DNA of 64,000 nucleotides, from the NCBI RefSeq assembly GCF_010499255.1, contig NZ_JAAGRN010000006.1, positions 1-64,000 of the forward strand, written 5' to 3'. Both the position numbers and the translations under genes were made by a program. The notes beneath the pieces were generated by a model. The model saw only the letters and a list, made by a program, of their open reading frames with translations, was not told where the DNA came from and ran no database searches. Numbering within the stretch: position 1 is the stretch's first letter; the number at the start of each line of letters is the position of its first letter. This document shows, piece after piece, positions 1 to 8,159 of the stretch. This DNA comes from Sheuella amnicola (lineage in GTDB: Bacteria > Pseudomonadota > Gammaproteobacteria > Burkholderiales > Burkholderiaceae_B).

Positions 1-47
1 CCGTTTGGCGGGCGGTAAAGGCTCGGGCTTAGTGTCATCCAAGTTAA

Positions 48-73
48 GTCCCCATTTAAGTTTACGTGGGGAC
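48..73. terminator. Hairpin, possible terminator
   Basis: A perfect 7-bp stem (GTCCCCA at 48-54, TGGGGAC at 67-73) encloses a 12-nt loop and is followed on the plus strand by CTATTTT. It could end a gene lying left of the window. The T-tract is interrupted, so this is only a possible terminator. Confidence 0.35.
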
Positions 74-138
74 CTATTTTGAAGATTTAGTGCACTAATA
101 AAAAGACGGTATTAACCGGACCGTTACCGCGCAGATTA

Positions 139-215
139 TTTTCCCCTATAAAAGATTTATTCAAAAAGAATCAAACGACGCTTATAGGGAAAATAGTTAC
201 TTTCCTCTATAAAAG
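139..215. repeat. Cluster of three related 13-16 bp repeats
   Basis: TTTTCCCCTATAAAAG occurs at 139-154 and TTTCCTCTATAAAAG at 201-215 on the plus strand. A shortened inverted copy, CTTATAGGGAAAA, lies between them at 181-193. Spacing of the two direct copies is about 61 bp, close to six helical turns. The cluster lies just beyond the end of the NYN gene in a stretch (1-290) with no credible coding region. It looks like a protein-binding array, but the protein is unknown. Confidence 0.5.
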
Positions 216-290
216 CATCAAATGAATTCATCAAATGGCACCAGCACAAAACGTTGGGCATTTCGCAGGGACTAGGGATTTGGCTATTTC

Positions 291-1163
291 TCAAAGAGCG
301 GGTAACTGAGCACGAAATGCGCGTCTTAAATCTGTTTTTTCAGATTCCGTCAGGCTTCTGTTGTAGTGCCCACGTGCAGATGTTAATAATTCAGTATCAA
401 TTTCTTTTGGAATGCGCTTGGTTGTTTTATTTAATGCAAGCAATTGATTTGCATTAGGTCCGGACTTAATTTTCGTCATTGCATCCCGAGCTAAATCATC
501 AGCGGTGATTCTGGAAGATTTGCCTGTTTCGGATGGAATTAAATCTACCGGTGGTGTTTTTACAATAGCGCCTTGCCCTGTTGTTACAGTTTGTCCGGAA
601 AATTCTGAAGTTTTAGGCGTTGACGTGGTGCTAAGTTTCGCAAATGTCTGAACATCGCTAGCACTCCATGCTCGCTTTAGGTCAACTTCCGCTGCCAAGA
701 TTGGAGACGTTGCTTTTGAGGACCCAATACTTAGCAAGTGCACTCGCAACCCCATGCCTTGTGCTGCTATGACACCTGGTGCTATATCCGAATCACCAGA
801 TAACAATACTGCATGGGTTATTGCGCGCTGTTGAGTCAGGCTAATTAGGTCCGCAATTATTAAACCGTCGACACCCTTTTGCTGACCAGTGCCATTTCTA
901 GTTCCTAAACGGAGCTTGAAATCGTCAAGTTGGTCTATAGCCTCATGTTCTTTTGTCTTTCCATTTTGACCTGGACCGTCGTACCAATAGACTCTAAGCA
1001 GGTGGCTAGCTGGAATTTGGCGTTCAATTTCTTGAATCATCCTGTTTCTAAGCGCAGGATAGTCAATTTGAACCTTAGAACGGGCAGTGTATTCCCCTTC
1101 AATTAGGTTCCCTACTTGAACCCGAAAATAACCAGCGTCTAAAAGTACAGCAATACGGTTCAT
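291..1163 (-). CDS. NYN-domain (LabA/DUF88-type) putative RNase
   Basis: A 290-residue protein whose N-terminal ~150 residues match the NYN (PIN-like) nuclease fold. It opens with a strand ending in Asp9 (VLLDAGYF), and has Asp99 in GVDGLIIADL and Asp124/Asp126 in LLSGDSDIAPGV, the usual metal-binding acidic positions of this family. Residues ~155-205 are a Ser/Thr-rich linker. The last ~80 residues form a small charged helical tail, perhaps an RNA- or partner-binding module. NYN proteins are thought to be metal-dependent RNases, but the substrate here is unknown. The gene stands alone with no obvious partner, and a GC-rich hairpin followed by a U-tract lies only ~20 nt upstream of the ATG. 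The Shine-Dalgarno sequence is weak. Confidence 0.85.
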   Translation of the reverse strand: MNRIAVLLDAGYFRVQVGNLIEGEYTARSKVQIDYPALRNRMIQEIERQIPASHLLRVYWYDGPGQNGKTKEHEAIDQLDDFKLRLGTRNGTGQQKGVDGLIIADLISLTQQRAITHAVLLSGDSDIAPGVIAAQGMGLRVHLLSIGSSKATSPILAAEVDLKRAWSASDVQTFAKLSTTSTPKTSEFSGQTVTTGQGAIVKTPPVDLIPSETGKSSRITADDLARDAMTKIKSGPNANQLLALNKTTKRIPKEIDTELLTSARGHYNRSLTESEKTDLRRAFRAQLPAL

Positions 1164-1183
1164 AATTGCGCCAGAAAGTAAAA

Positions 1184-1247
1184 AGGGCGCCTAAGCGCCC
1201 TCGTAAGGTGTTTTTGGACACCAATGGTATAGGTGCTTTTGGGCACC
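1184..1247. repeat. Three consecutive hairpins upstream of the NYN gene
   Basis: Hairpin 1 is AGGGCGC-CTAA-GCGCCCT (1184-1201). Read on the minus strand it is followed by TTTTT, so it looks like a terminator or attenuator immediately before the NYN start. Hairpins 2 and 3 (1207-1222 and 1232-1247) are near copies, GGTGTTTTTGGACACC and GGTGCTTTTGGGCACC, 25 bp apart. Their only two differences are paired with each other (T-A changed to C-G), so the stem is preserved. Nothing coding is credible from 1164 to about 1769. Confidence 0.6.
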
Positions 1248-1390
1248 AATGTAAAACACCGCATCACTGCAGTGGACTCAAAGATTACAACTTAAAGCAA
1301 CGCCAGTCAACTAAATTGGTTTACAACAATCAGCTATGTTCGGCGAAACCTGCACAGCGCCTACATAAGGAAAAATTGCATAGCAAATAG

Positions 1391-1728
1391 CCAATATTTG
1401 AATTCCTTTTGAAAAAAAGGGAAAAAATCTCTGACTGTCTTGGATGGCGGTCTAGGATTTACAGGCTCACAGACTTTTCACCAGCCCCCTTATCAATAGT
1501 CCACGACGACAGAGGCAAGTTGAGGCGCGACCGGCACGAAGACAGACACTACCGGTAGAAGGTTTGGGTGACTCGCCAATATGAAAGGCGCTAGGCAATG
1601 TGATTTACATTTATCGAATTGGGTTACATAGTGGTTACACAGGATTTGAGCCGTTTAAAAACCGTCATTCAAAATCGCTAGAGAGCCTCATGAATACTAG
1701 GTTTATTTTATGTAACCAGCAAAATAAG
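1391..1728. other. Non-coding stretch beside the tRNA 3' end
   Basis: No coding region is credible here. Around 1620-1642 there is a short direct repeat, GGTTACATAGT followed by GGTTACACAG, and another TGTAACC at about 1710. Repeats of this kind beside a tRNA 3' end can be arm sites of tyrosine recombinases, but no integrase gene and no duplicated tRNA end were found, so this is only a description. Confidence 0.3.
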
Positions 1729-1760
1729 AGGGTCTCAAAGCATTTCTGCCTTGAGACCCT
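1729..1760. terminator. Hairpin terminator downstream of tRNA-Met
   Basis: A perfect 10-bp stem, AGGGTCTCAA (1729-1738) pairing with TTGAGACCCT (1751-1760), starts 10 nt past the tRNA 3' end on the minus strand. A T-rich tract lies on both sides, with TATTTTT on the plus-strand side, so it may work in both directions. Confidence 0.7.
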
Positions 1761-1769
1761 TGGTATTTT

Positions 1770-1846
1770 TGGTGGCGCATCCCTGATTCGAACAGGGGAC
1801 CTGCGGATTATGATTCCGTCGCTCTAACCGGCTGAGCTAATGCGCC
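1770..1846 (-). tRNA. tRNA-Met (CAT), probable elongator
   Basis: A full cloverleaf of 77 nt on the minus strand. The acceptor stem is GGCGCAT/ATGCGCC with A discriminator and encoded CCA. The D-arm is GCTC/GAGC. The anticodon stem ACGGA/TCCGC closes loop ATCATAA, giving anticodon CAT, and the T-arm is CCCTG/CAGGG with TTCGAAT. CAT may mean elongator Met or Ile2 (lysidine-modified). This copy lacks the C4-G69/C5-G68 pairs favoured by TilS, unlike the CAT tRNA at 32221, so Met is preferred. The last base pair of the anticodon stem is A-C. Confidence 0.85.
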
Positions 1847-2062
1847 GTGTGCATGTGACACACAATTCTTAAGTTTTGCTTTAATTTCATGCCCCAAAAG
1901 GCAAAAAAATTACAAAACCATCGAAGACAGCGATTCTAGCACTTTTTTTACTGTTCCGCAGTAGCGTACAAAGGTGTTGCGCCAAGTGCGCCGCATGTCA
2001 AAATGAATCGATAAAACATCAGAATTGACTATAAAGCCAAGAACAAAAGGGACAACACAAGA

Positions 2063-2929
2063 ATGACTGCCCCCATCCTCACGTACATGCCCGACCCATC
2101 GTCAACCAAATTAAAACTACCGGCGGGATCTTGCGACTCGCATGTTCATATTTTCGGTCCCGCAAAACAATTCCCTTACGCACCTACCCGCAGCTTTACG
2201 CCAGTAGATGCGCCAAAGGAGGCATTGTTTGCATTGCATAAAAAACTGGGTATCGATCGATGCGTCATTGTCAATACGCTAATCCATGGACTGGACAATA
2301 GCGTGGTTGAGGATGCAATGCGTGCTGCACCGGGCCGTTACCTAGGCGTTGCGCTGGTTAAAGTCGATGTATCGGATACCGAACTCAAGCGTTTGGCAGC
2401 AGCCGGATTCAGGGGGGTGCGGTTTCATTTCATGCCAGGCCAAGCTGTGGATGAAACGCCTCAGGAAATCATCGCACTAAGTAAACGCCTTGCGCCCCTT
2501 GGCATGCACATACAAGTACAGTTACATGCTATGTATGCAAAAGAACTCATGCCGATTCTGAAAGAATCACCCGTACCAATTGTCATGGATCACATGGGTC
2601 GTGTTGATGCAAAGCTTGGCATTGAGCACGAATATTTTCAAGATTATTGTCGCCTGCTCGACCAGCCTGGCTTCATGGTCAAGGTCAGCGGCATCGATCG
2701 AATAGACTCTCAGCCACCGTACAAGCTCGGAATCGAATTCGCCCGCTATTTGGTGCGCAATTTCACCGAAAAATGTATTTGGGGTACCGATTGGCCTCAT
2801 CCGAATCACACGCATATTCCAGATGACGGTATGTTGGTCGATTCATTGGCAAAGATCGCGCCTAAGCCCGATATTTTGCATCAGATCATGGTGGACAATC
2901 CACAACGCTTATATCGCTTTACAGCCTGA
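2063..2929 (+). CDS. LigI-like amidohydrolase (2-pyrone-4,6-dicarboxylate lactonase family)
   Basis: A 288-residue TIM-barrel metallohydrolase of the amidohydrolase_2 family. Visible motifs are D25-SHVH-IFGP with His27/His29 after strand 1, H177 in MDHMGR, and the C-terminal GTDWPHPN with Asp243, the catalytic base position of LigI and related lactonases. LigI opens the lactone ring of 2-pyrone-4,6-dicarboxylate in aromatic degradation, and relatives hydrolyse other lactones. The ATG follows a purine-rich AAAAGGGA. It lies 9 bp before an SDR gene and, with the Bug receptor beyond, probably forms one catabolic operon. The actual substrate cannot be read from the sequence. Confidence 0.85.
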   Translation: MTAPILTYMPDPSSTKLKLPAGSCDSHVHIFGPAKQFPYAPTRSFTPVDAPKEALFALHKKLGIDRCVIVNTLIHGLDNSVVEDAMRAAPGRYLGVALVKVDVSDTELKRLAAAGFRGVRFHFMPGQAVDETPQEIIALSKRLAPLGMHIQVQLHAMYAKELMPILKESPVPIVMDHMGRVDAKLGIEHEYFQDYCRLLDQPGFMVKVSGIDRIDSQPPYKLGIEFARYLVRNFTEKCIWGTDWPHPNHTHIPDDGMLVDSLAKIAPKPDILHQIMVDNPQRLYRFTA

Positions 2930-2938
2930 GGATTCGCC

Positions 2939-3739
2939 ATGGCCGGTCGCATTGAAGGGAAAGTCGCATTGATCATCGGCGCAGGTTCGGTTGGACCGGG
3001 CTGGGGCAATGGTCGAGCGATCGCAACAAGATTTGCAGAGGAAGGCGCGAAAATTTTTGGCGTAGATTTCAAGCTTGAGCGAATGCAGGAAACCATTGAA
3101 AAAGTTCGCGCTTGCGGTGGTGAAATCGAGACCGGATTTTGCGACGTGACCAAACATCAAAGCATCATCGACACCGTAGCGACTTGCGTAAAAAAATTTG
3201 GACGTATTGATATTCTGGTTAACAACGTCGGCGGATCTGCAGCGGGTGGGCCAGTGGAAATGTCTGAAGATGTTTGGGATTCGCAGGTCGACACCAATCT
3301 CAAAAGCGTATTTCTCGCCTGCAAGCATGTGCTACCGATCATGGAAGCGCAAGGAAGCGGAGCAATCGTCAACATGGCATCCACCTCTGGGATACGCTGG
3401 ACAGGATCGGCACAAGTCGCTTATGCCGCAACCAAGGCCGGCGTCATTCAGATGTCGAAGGTCATTGCAATTCAATACGCAAAGAAAGGGATACGCGTCA
3501 ATACAGTCGTACCTGGTCAATTGCACACACCGATGGTAGAGGTGCGTCTTGCAGGACAACGTGCCGGCGGTGATGTCGAAAAACTTTTGGAACAACGCCA
3601 GGCACGGATACCCCTACCCTTTATGGGTGATGGGCGTGATACTGCGAACGCTGCGTTATATCTTGCCTCAGATGAGGCGCGCTTCATAACTGGCACTGAA
3701 ATTGTCGTGGATGGCGGAATGTCTGTACGCTGCGGCTAG
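2939..3739 (+). CDS. SDR-family NAD(P)-dependent oxidoreductase
   Basis: A 266-residue classical short-chain dehydrogenase. The dinucleotide-binding loop is a long variant (GAGSVGPGWGNG, residues 14-25). NNVGG follows at 95-99, the catalytic Ser is at 148-150, Tyr162/Lys166 form YAATK, and the C-terminal end is EIVVDGGMSVRCG. The protein probably oxidises or reduces a secondary alcohol or ketone in the cytoplasm. The gene follows the LigI-like amidohydrolase by 9 bp and precedes the Bug receptor by 19 bp, so all three probably act on one imported organic acid. Confidence 0.9.
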   Translation: MAGRIEGKVALIIGAGSVGPGWGNGRAIATRFAEEGAKIFGVDFKLERMQETIEKVRACGGEIETGFCDVTKHQSIIDTVATCVKKFGRIDILVNNVGGSAAGGPVEMSEDVWDSQVDTNLKSVFLACKHVLPIMEAQGSGAIVNMASTSGIRWTGSAQVAYAATKAGVIQMSKVIAIQYAKKGIRVNTVVPGQLHTPMVEVRLAGQRAGGDVEKLLEQRQARIPLPFMGDGRDTANAALYLASDEARFITGTEIVVDGGMSVRCG

Positions 3740-3758
3740 AATCTGAAGGTGAGGCAAA

Positions 3759-4754
3759 ATGATTGCACGCAAATTTGATTGTTCGATGATGCACAAAACG
3801 CTACGAGTCGTCATCACGTCGATCTCAGCGGGATGTCTATCACTTGCAGCCCTCGGTGCAATGGCTCAACAAAAAACGACACGCATGATTGTCGCGTTTC
3901 CGCCTGGTGGACCCGTAGATTTTGTAGCGCGTAGCATCAGCGAAACGCTTGGGAAAGAACTCGGACAAACAATCATCGTGGAAAACAAACCCGGTGGCAA
4001 TGGCATCATCGCTGCTGACTTTATTATCAAGTCACCTCCTGACGGATCCGTGATTTGGTTCACAAGTGTAGGGGCAGTCGCGATTAATCCCGCTTTGTAC
4101 CCAAAACTTCCATACGATCCGCAAAAGGATCTGGCACCAATTTCCCTTGTCGCTCGCAATGACGAACTACTAGTTGTCAATCCGTCCAATCCGGCAACAG
4201 GCCCCAAAGATTTCGTGGAAAACGCAAAAAAACAGCGCACAACCATGGCTTCGTCCGGCACCGGAAGCGTGCCTCATCTTGCATCGGCATTATTGGCCGA
4301 TGCCACAAAAGCCCAGTTAATGGACGTGCCTTATAAAGGCGCTGCTCCTGCCATCACGGATGTCATGGCAGGTCATGTGGATGCATTTTTTGGCGATGTG
4401 CCCGGATTGATCAACAATGTCCGTGCTGGAAAATTGAAGCCAATCGCAATGGCAGCAGATGCGCGTCACCCTTTATTGCCGGACGTAAAGACGTTCAAGG
4501 AGATCGGCATTAACGGGGTCGACTCCGATAATTGGTACGCGATCTTCACGACAAAAGGTACACCACCGGCCGAAATCAGCAAAATTCAACAAGCGTTGGT
4601 CAAAACACTGACCAACGATGCTGTTAAACAGAGACTATTGAATTCAGGCACCCTCCCCGCCAGCTCGACACCGCAAGAGTTGGCAGATCTGCTGAAAAAA
4701 GATTCAGCCAAATGGGCAAAACTCATCAAGGACAAAAATATTAAGCCGGAATAA
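3759..4754 (+). CDS. Bug-family (TctC) periplasmic solute-binding protein
   Basis: 331 residues with an N-terminal signal peptide ending in AMAQ (about residue 37) and then RMIVAFPPGGPVDFVAR, the first ligand-binding loop of the Bug/TctC fold. Further family motifs include VENKPGGNG, SSGTGSVPHLA and VPYKGAAPAITDVMAGHVDAFF. Such proteins bind carboxylated or aromatic small molecules in the periplasm and normally feed a TctAB permease, but no tctAB genes are present here, as is usual for the many orphan Bug proteins of Alcaligenaceae. GGTGAGG precedes the ATG. The stop lies 8 bp from the convergent M20 hydrolase gene. Confidence 0.93.
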   Translation: MIARKFDCSMMHKTLRVVITSISAGCLSLAALGAMAQQKTTRMIVAFPPGGPVDFVARSISETLGKELGQTIIVENKPGGNGIIAADFIIKSPPDGSVIWFTSVGAVAINPALYPKLPYDPQKDLAPISLVARNDELLVVNPSNPATGPKDFVENAKKQRTTMASSGTGSVPHLASALLADATKAQLMDVPYKGAAPAITDVMAGHVDAFFGDVPGLINNVRAGKLKPIAMAADARHPLLPDVKTFKEIGINGVDSDNWYAIFTTKGTPPAEISKIQQALVKTLTNDAVKQRLLNSGTLPASSTPQELADLLKKDSAKWAKLIKDKNIKPE

Positions 4755-4762
4755 ATCGGGTT

Positions 4763-6016
4763 TTATTCCACTATCAAATCCGCACATGTTCGTGCGATCA
4801 CTTTAGTCGCGCGACGTAGGTCTTCCAGGTCAAGTCTTTCATCCGGTTGTTTGGCGTGACTTTCTTCGACCGTACGGGGTCCGGCACCATACATCACGAC
4901 CGGGATACCTGCTTCGCAATACAAGCGGGCGTCGGCATAAAGTGGCGTACCACAGGCCTCGATTTTTTGTCCAAACAGATGTTCGGCATGTTGTTTCAAT
5001 GAGGACACGAGGGCATCACTACCCGGGAGGGGTTTTAAAGCGCGTGCCAACAGGATTCGGCGCGTTTCAACCTTCACGCCGGGAATCGTCTTCCACACTT
5101 GATCGATCGTTTCGCGAATGCTTTGTTCGACGACTGTCGGATCCTCCTCGGGAATCATACGACGATCCAGTTTGATCACTACTTTGCCGGGGATCACATT
5201 GGTATTGGTTCCGCCTTCGATCAAACCAATATTAATGTAAGGATGATTAATGCCTGGCACTTTGCTTTTGACCGATTTGTATTCATCGTTCAACTGGTAC
5301 AGGGCATTCATAATTTTGACCGCAGCCTGCAGAGCATCTACGCCGGAGGTGGGAACAGCAGCGTGTCCCATCTTGCCATGCACGGTCAATTCGAGTTGCA
5401 GGCATCCGTTGTGTGCCGTGACGATCTGATAACTGAATCCAGCCGCAATGGCCAAATCGGGTTTGGTGAGATTATTCTTAAGCAACCAACCCGGCCCTAA
5501 TTCGCCGCCGAATTCTTCGTCATAAGTGAACTGTAATTCGATTCGTCCCTTTAACGGCACACCCATGGCCTCAAGCGCACGCACCGCAAACACATAGGTC
5601 GAGAAATCACATTTACTAACGGCAGCGGCACGTCCGTAAAGCTTGCCATCATGTATTTCGCCTGAATAAGGCGGATACGTCCAGCCCTCTCCCGGAGGAA
5701 CGACATCGCCGTGCGCGTTCAGAGCAAGCACTTTGCCGCCATCAGCATATTGACGTCGGACGATGAGATTCGTGATGGACTCCATTCCGGCAGCTTTGAC
5801 TTCGGCATCTGGCACCGCGCAAGGTTCGGCAGTCATATCGTAAGCCGCTAGTAATTTGGAGGTGTGCAATGCATGTGGCGTATTGTTGCCGGGAGGCGTA
5901 TCGGTCGGCACACTGATCAGAGATTGTAAAAACTGAATCTGCTCATCAAAATGCGCATCGATCCATTGATCCAATTTTCCATAAAGTTCGGTTTGATTGT
6001 TCTGGTTCATAGTCAT
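4763..6016 (-). CDS. M20-family metallohydrolase (ArgE/DapE-like)
   Basis: 417 residues with the M20 two-domain layout. The zinc-binding His and Asp are in LNAHGDVVPPGEGW (~residues 99-112), the catalytic Glu pair in YDEEFGGELG (~170), the dimerisation-domain motif is GKMGHAAVPTSGVDA, and a final His lies in EESHAKQPDERL near the C-terminus. The family removes acyl or carbamoyl groups from amino acids or cleaves short peptides. The start codon overlaps the stop of the upstream carbamoylase-like gene by 4 bp (ATGA), so the two are translationally coupled and probably handle successive amide bonds in one pathway. Substrate unknown. Confidence 0.88.
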   Translation of the reverse strand: MTMNQNNQTELYGKLDQWIDAHFDEQIQFLQSLISVPTDTPPGNNTPHALHTSKLLAAYDMTAEPCAVPDAEVKAAGMESITNLIVRRQYADGGKVLALNAHGDVVPPGEGWTYPPYSGEIHDGKLYGRAAAVSKCDFSTYVFAVRALEAMGVPLKGRIELQFTYDEEFGGELGPGWLLKNNLTKPDLAIAAGFSYQIVTAHNGCLQLELTVHGKMGHAAVPTSGVDALQAAVKIMNALYQLNDEYKSVKSKVPGINHPYINIGLIEGGTNTNVIPGKVVIKLDRRMIPEEDPTVVEQSIRETIDQVWKTIPGVKVETRRILLARALKPLPGSDALVSSLKQHAEHLFGQKIEACGTPLYADARLYCEAGIPVVMYGAGPRTVEESHAKQPDERLDLEDLRRATKVIARTCADLIVE

Positions 6017-7305
6017 TTGGAGAGTTCGTCGGATAAATCATTGATTAAACGAGAAAATGCTTGCACAGCAAGATCGGCATCTTCAGCAGAGATGATCTCG
6101 AGCGGATTGTGACTGATGCCACGATTGCCTCCACGCACAAACAACATAGCTTGCGGCATGATTTCATGCAATTTCATGGCGTCGTGACCTGCGCCACTGT
6201 TGAGTTTGAAAACAGGAATATCAAGCGATTGCACAGCCTTCTCCCAACGCGACTGCCATACTGGATCGGAAGGTGCAGCCGATGCTTTCATAATCACTTC
6301 GTGCTCAAAACTAACGTTTCTACGTTTCGCGATTAATGTTGCCTGTTCGAAAATATCCGATACCAAGGCGTCGCGTTGCGCATCCGTTGGCGCCCGCATG
6401 TCAAGCGTGAAATCACACTGGCCCGGAACCACATTGATCGATCCGCCAGGCACCTGCATTTGTCCTACAGTTGCCACTGAGTCTCCATCAGCCAAAGCAC
6501 GCTTTTCAGCCATCAGACTGATTTCGGCCGCTGCCAGTAAAGCATCCTCGCGCATATGCATAGGTGTTGTGCCAGCGTGCTCGGCTCGACCGACTATATG
6601 ACAGGTAGCGCGCAATCCGGCATTGATAGAGGTGACCACACCAAGCGGCAAGCCCTTTTCGACCAGTACGGGACCTTGTTCGATATGCACCTCGATAAAA
6701 CCAAGGTATTTGGATTGATCTCGTTTAAGGGCTTGTATTGCCATTAAATCGCCCGGCAAACCTGCATCAATCATCGCCTGACGCATAGTGACACCGTTGC
6801 GATCGGTTTGCTCTAGCCATTCCGGCTTAAACGAACCGGTCAACGCGCCCGAAGCCAGAAAGGTAGCGGAAAAGCGCTGTCCTTCTTCCTCGGCAAATCC
6901 AACGACCTCAAGATGAAATGGTAAACGTCGTTTGTCACGCACAAGTTGCGCCACGCAGGCGATTGGAACAAAAATACCTAACCGGCCATCAAATTTACCG
7001 CCATTGCGCACCGTGTCGTAATGGGATCCTGTCAACAAGATGGGAACAGTCGAAACCGTCGATTCGGTAGTTGCGGCACGATACAGTCCGACTACATTTC
7101 CGACAGCATCTCGCGATACCTCATCGAAACCGACTTCACGCATCAAGCTTTCGAGAAATTGCGCGCAATCAAGATGAGCACCCGTCAAATACGTAACAGT
7201 CAATTGATCTTTTTCGGCCCATTCTGGTTCGCTAAAACGTGCGAGCAGATCCGACCAGTCTAGAATCATTCGACCTGCGCTTTTCTCCGAATCTTTAGAT
7301 TTCAT
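6013..7305 (-). CDS. Zn-dependent amidase of the carbamoylase/allantoate amidohydrolase family
   Basis: 430 residues of M20 subfamily C (AllC/HyuC/AmaB type). Recognisable motifs are TGSHYDTVRNGGKFDG (metal His and Asp), FAEEEGQRF (metal and catalytic Glu), HIEQGPVLVE (metal His), GRAEHAGTTPM (dimerisation domain) and NSGAGHDAM with RGGNRGISHNPLE near the end. Members hydrolyse N-carbamoyl-amino acids, ureidopropionate or allantoate, releasing ammonia and CO2. The gene overlaps the downstream M20 hydrolase by 4 bp and lies 12 bp after the GntR regulator, forming a three-gene unit. Which ureido compound is used cannot be decided. Confidence 0.9.
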   Translation of the reverse strand: MKSKDSEKSAGRMILDWSDLLARFSEPEWAEKDQLTVTYLTGAHLDCAQFLESLMREVGFDEVSRDAVGNVVGLYRAATTESTVSTVPILLTGSHYDTVRNGGKFDGRLGIFVPIACVAQLVRDKRRLPFHLEVVGFAEEEGQRFSATFLASGALTGSFKPEWLEQTDRNGVTMRQAMIDAGLPGDLMAIQALKRDQSKYLGFIEVHIEQGPVLVEKGLPLGVVTSINAGLRATCHIVGRAEHAGTTPMHMREDALLAAAEISLMAEKRALADGDSVATVGQMQVPGGSINVVPGQCDFTLDMRAPTDAQRDALVSDIFEQATLIAKRRNVSFEHEVIMKASAAPSDPVWQSRWEKAVQSLDIPVFKLNSGAGHDAMKLHEIMPQAMLFVRGGNRGISHNPLEIISAEDADLAVQAFSRLINDLSDELSK

Positions 7306-7317
7306 ATAGATTGATTC

Positions 7318-8016
7318 CTATTGGTGCGCCACATCTTCAGGCAACAAAGCCAGGCGCATATCCGTCAAGGCAGAATCCAGTTGCAAACTGGCCTCAACGT
7401 TGCGCAGATGTTGATCCATCAACTCTCCAGCCAGATCGACTTGTTTAGCCTCGATCGCCGCAAGTAATTCAAGATGTTCGTTTGAAGAATGTTGCGCCGA
7501 AAAATTCGTCTGATACAGCATTGCCGCAAGCGATGTTCTGGACACGAGTTGAGATAAGAGTTCTGCCAAAACCAGATTGCCGGTCATCATGGCGATCTGA
7601 ACATGAAAATCTGCCAACATTCTTGTGCGGCCTCGCACATCCACATACTGACATGCGCTCTGCTCCTTTTGCAGATGATTACTTAATTGTCTTATATCAC
7701 CTGGGCGTGCGTTTCGAACAAACTCCCTGATCATCGGAATTTCGATGAGTCTTCGTGTTGCAAAAATCTGGCGCGTTTCTTCAACCGATGGCGTAGCGAC
7801 AGAAGCACCTTTGGCGGGTTCGAGCTTGATCAGTTTTTCACGCTCCAGCCTAATCAATGCCTGCCTCACAATCGTGCGTGATACCCCAAACATCGTAGCC
7901 AGGCTTTGTTCGACCAATTTGGTGCCAGCAACAAGTCGATGCTGAATAATTGCATCAGTGATGGCTGCTGCGACTTTATCGGTCACACTGACATTTTCTT
8001 TAACCATCTCAAGCAC
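7318..8016 (-). CDS. GntR/FCD-family transcriptional regulator
   Basis: 232 residues. The N-terminal winged helix (residues ~10-75) contains TKLVEQSLATMFGVSRTIVRQALIRLEREKLIKLEPAKGASVA, and an all-helical FCD ligand domain follows (residues ~85-215) with the metal-site His residues spread over it. The start is a GTG at 8016; an in-frame ATG nine bases later (8007) is an alternative, and neither has a good Shine-Dalgarno. It heads the unit with the two M20 amidases and probably represses it in the absence of the substrate or a product. A direct/inverted GTATAC array lies about 70 bp upstream. Confidence 0.9.
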   Translation of the reverse strand: MLEMVKENVSVTDKVAAAITDAIIQHRLVAGTKLVEQSLATMFGVSRTIVRQALIRLEREKLIKLEPAKGASVATPSVEETRQIFATRRLIEIPMIREFVRNARPGDIRQLSNHLQKEQSACQYVDVRGRTRMLADFHVQIAMMTGNLVLAELLSQLVSRTSLAAMLYQTNFSAQHSSNEHLELLAAIEAKQVDLAGELMDQHLRNVEASLQLDSALTDMRLALLPEDVAHQ

Positions 8017-8085
8017 ATCTAAACATGAATGAAAGAGAGAATCTGTTTCAATTTGGATTTCATTATGACAATCCTAAAGATAAAA

Positions 8086-8110
8086 TTTGTATACAAAATC
8101 GTATACAAAA
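8086..8110. promoter_or_regulatory. Candidate GntR operator
   Basis: TTGTATACAA (8087-8096) is a perfect 10-bp palindrome, followed directly by a second GTATACAAAA (8101-8110). Palindromes of the form TTGTATACAA are typical of FCD-type GntR regulators. The position, 70-90 bp before the GntR start, suits autoregulation. Confidence 0.6.
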
Positions 8111-8119
8111 TATTTGAAA

Positions 8120-8147
8120 ATAGCGATAGGGAAAACCCGATCGCTAT
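8120..8147 (-). terminator. Terminator of the cyanase operon
   Basis: ATAGCGAT (8120-8127) pairs with ATCGCTAT (8140-8147), with an inner GGG-AAAA-CCC extension. The minus-strand sequence beyond it is TTTTC. It lies 13 bp past the cynS stop and separates this operon from the GntR unit. Confidence 0.7.
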
Positions 8148-8159
8148 AACTCATTGAAA

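Noticed and set aside
1207-1247. CRISPR-like pair of short repeats.
   Set aside because: Only two units with a 9-nt spacer, and each is an internal hairpin; no cas genes are present.
1166-1390. A 74-residue basic open frame over the three hairpins.
   Set aside because: It has no ribosome site, no family match, and the compensatory change in the hairpins points to structure instead of coding.
1600-1827. A 75-residue plus-strand open frame through tRNA-Met.
   Set aside because: It crosses the tRNA and terminator and has no family match.
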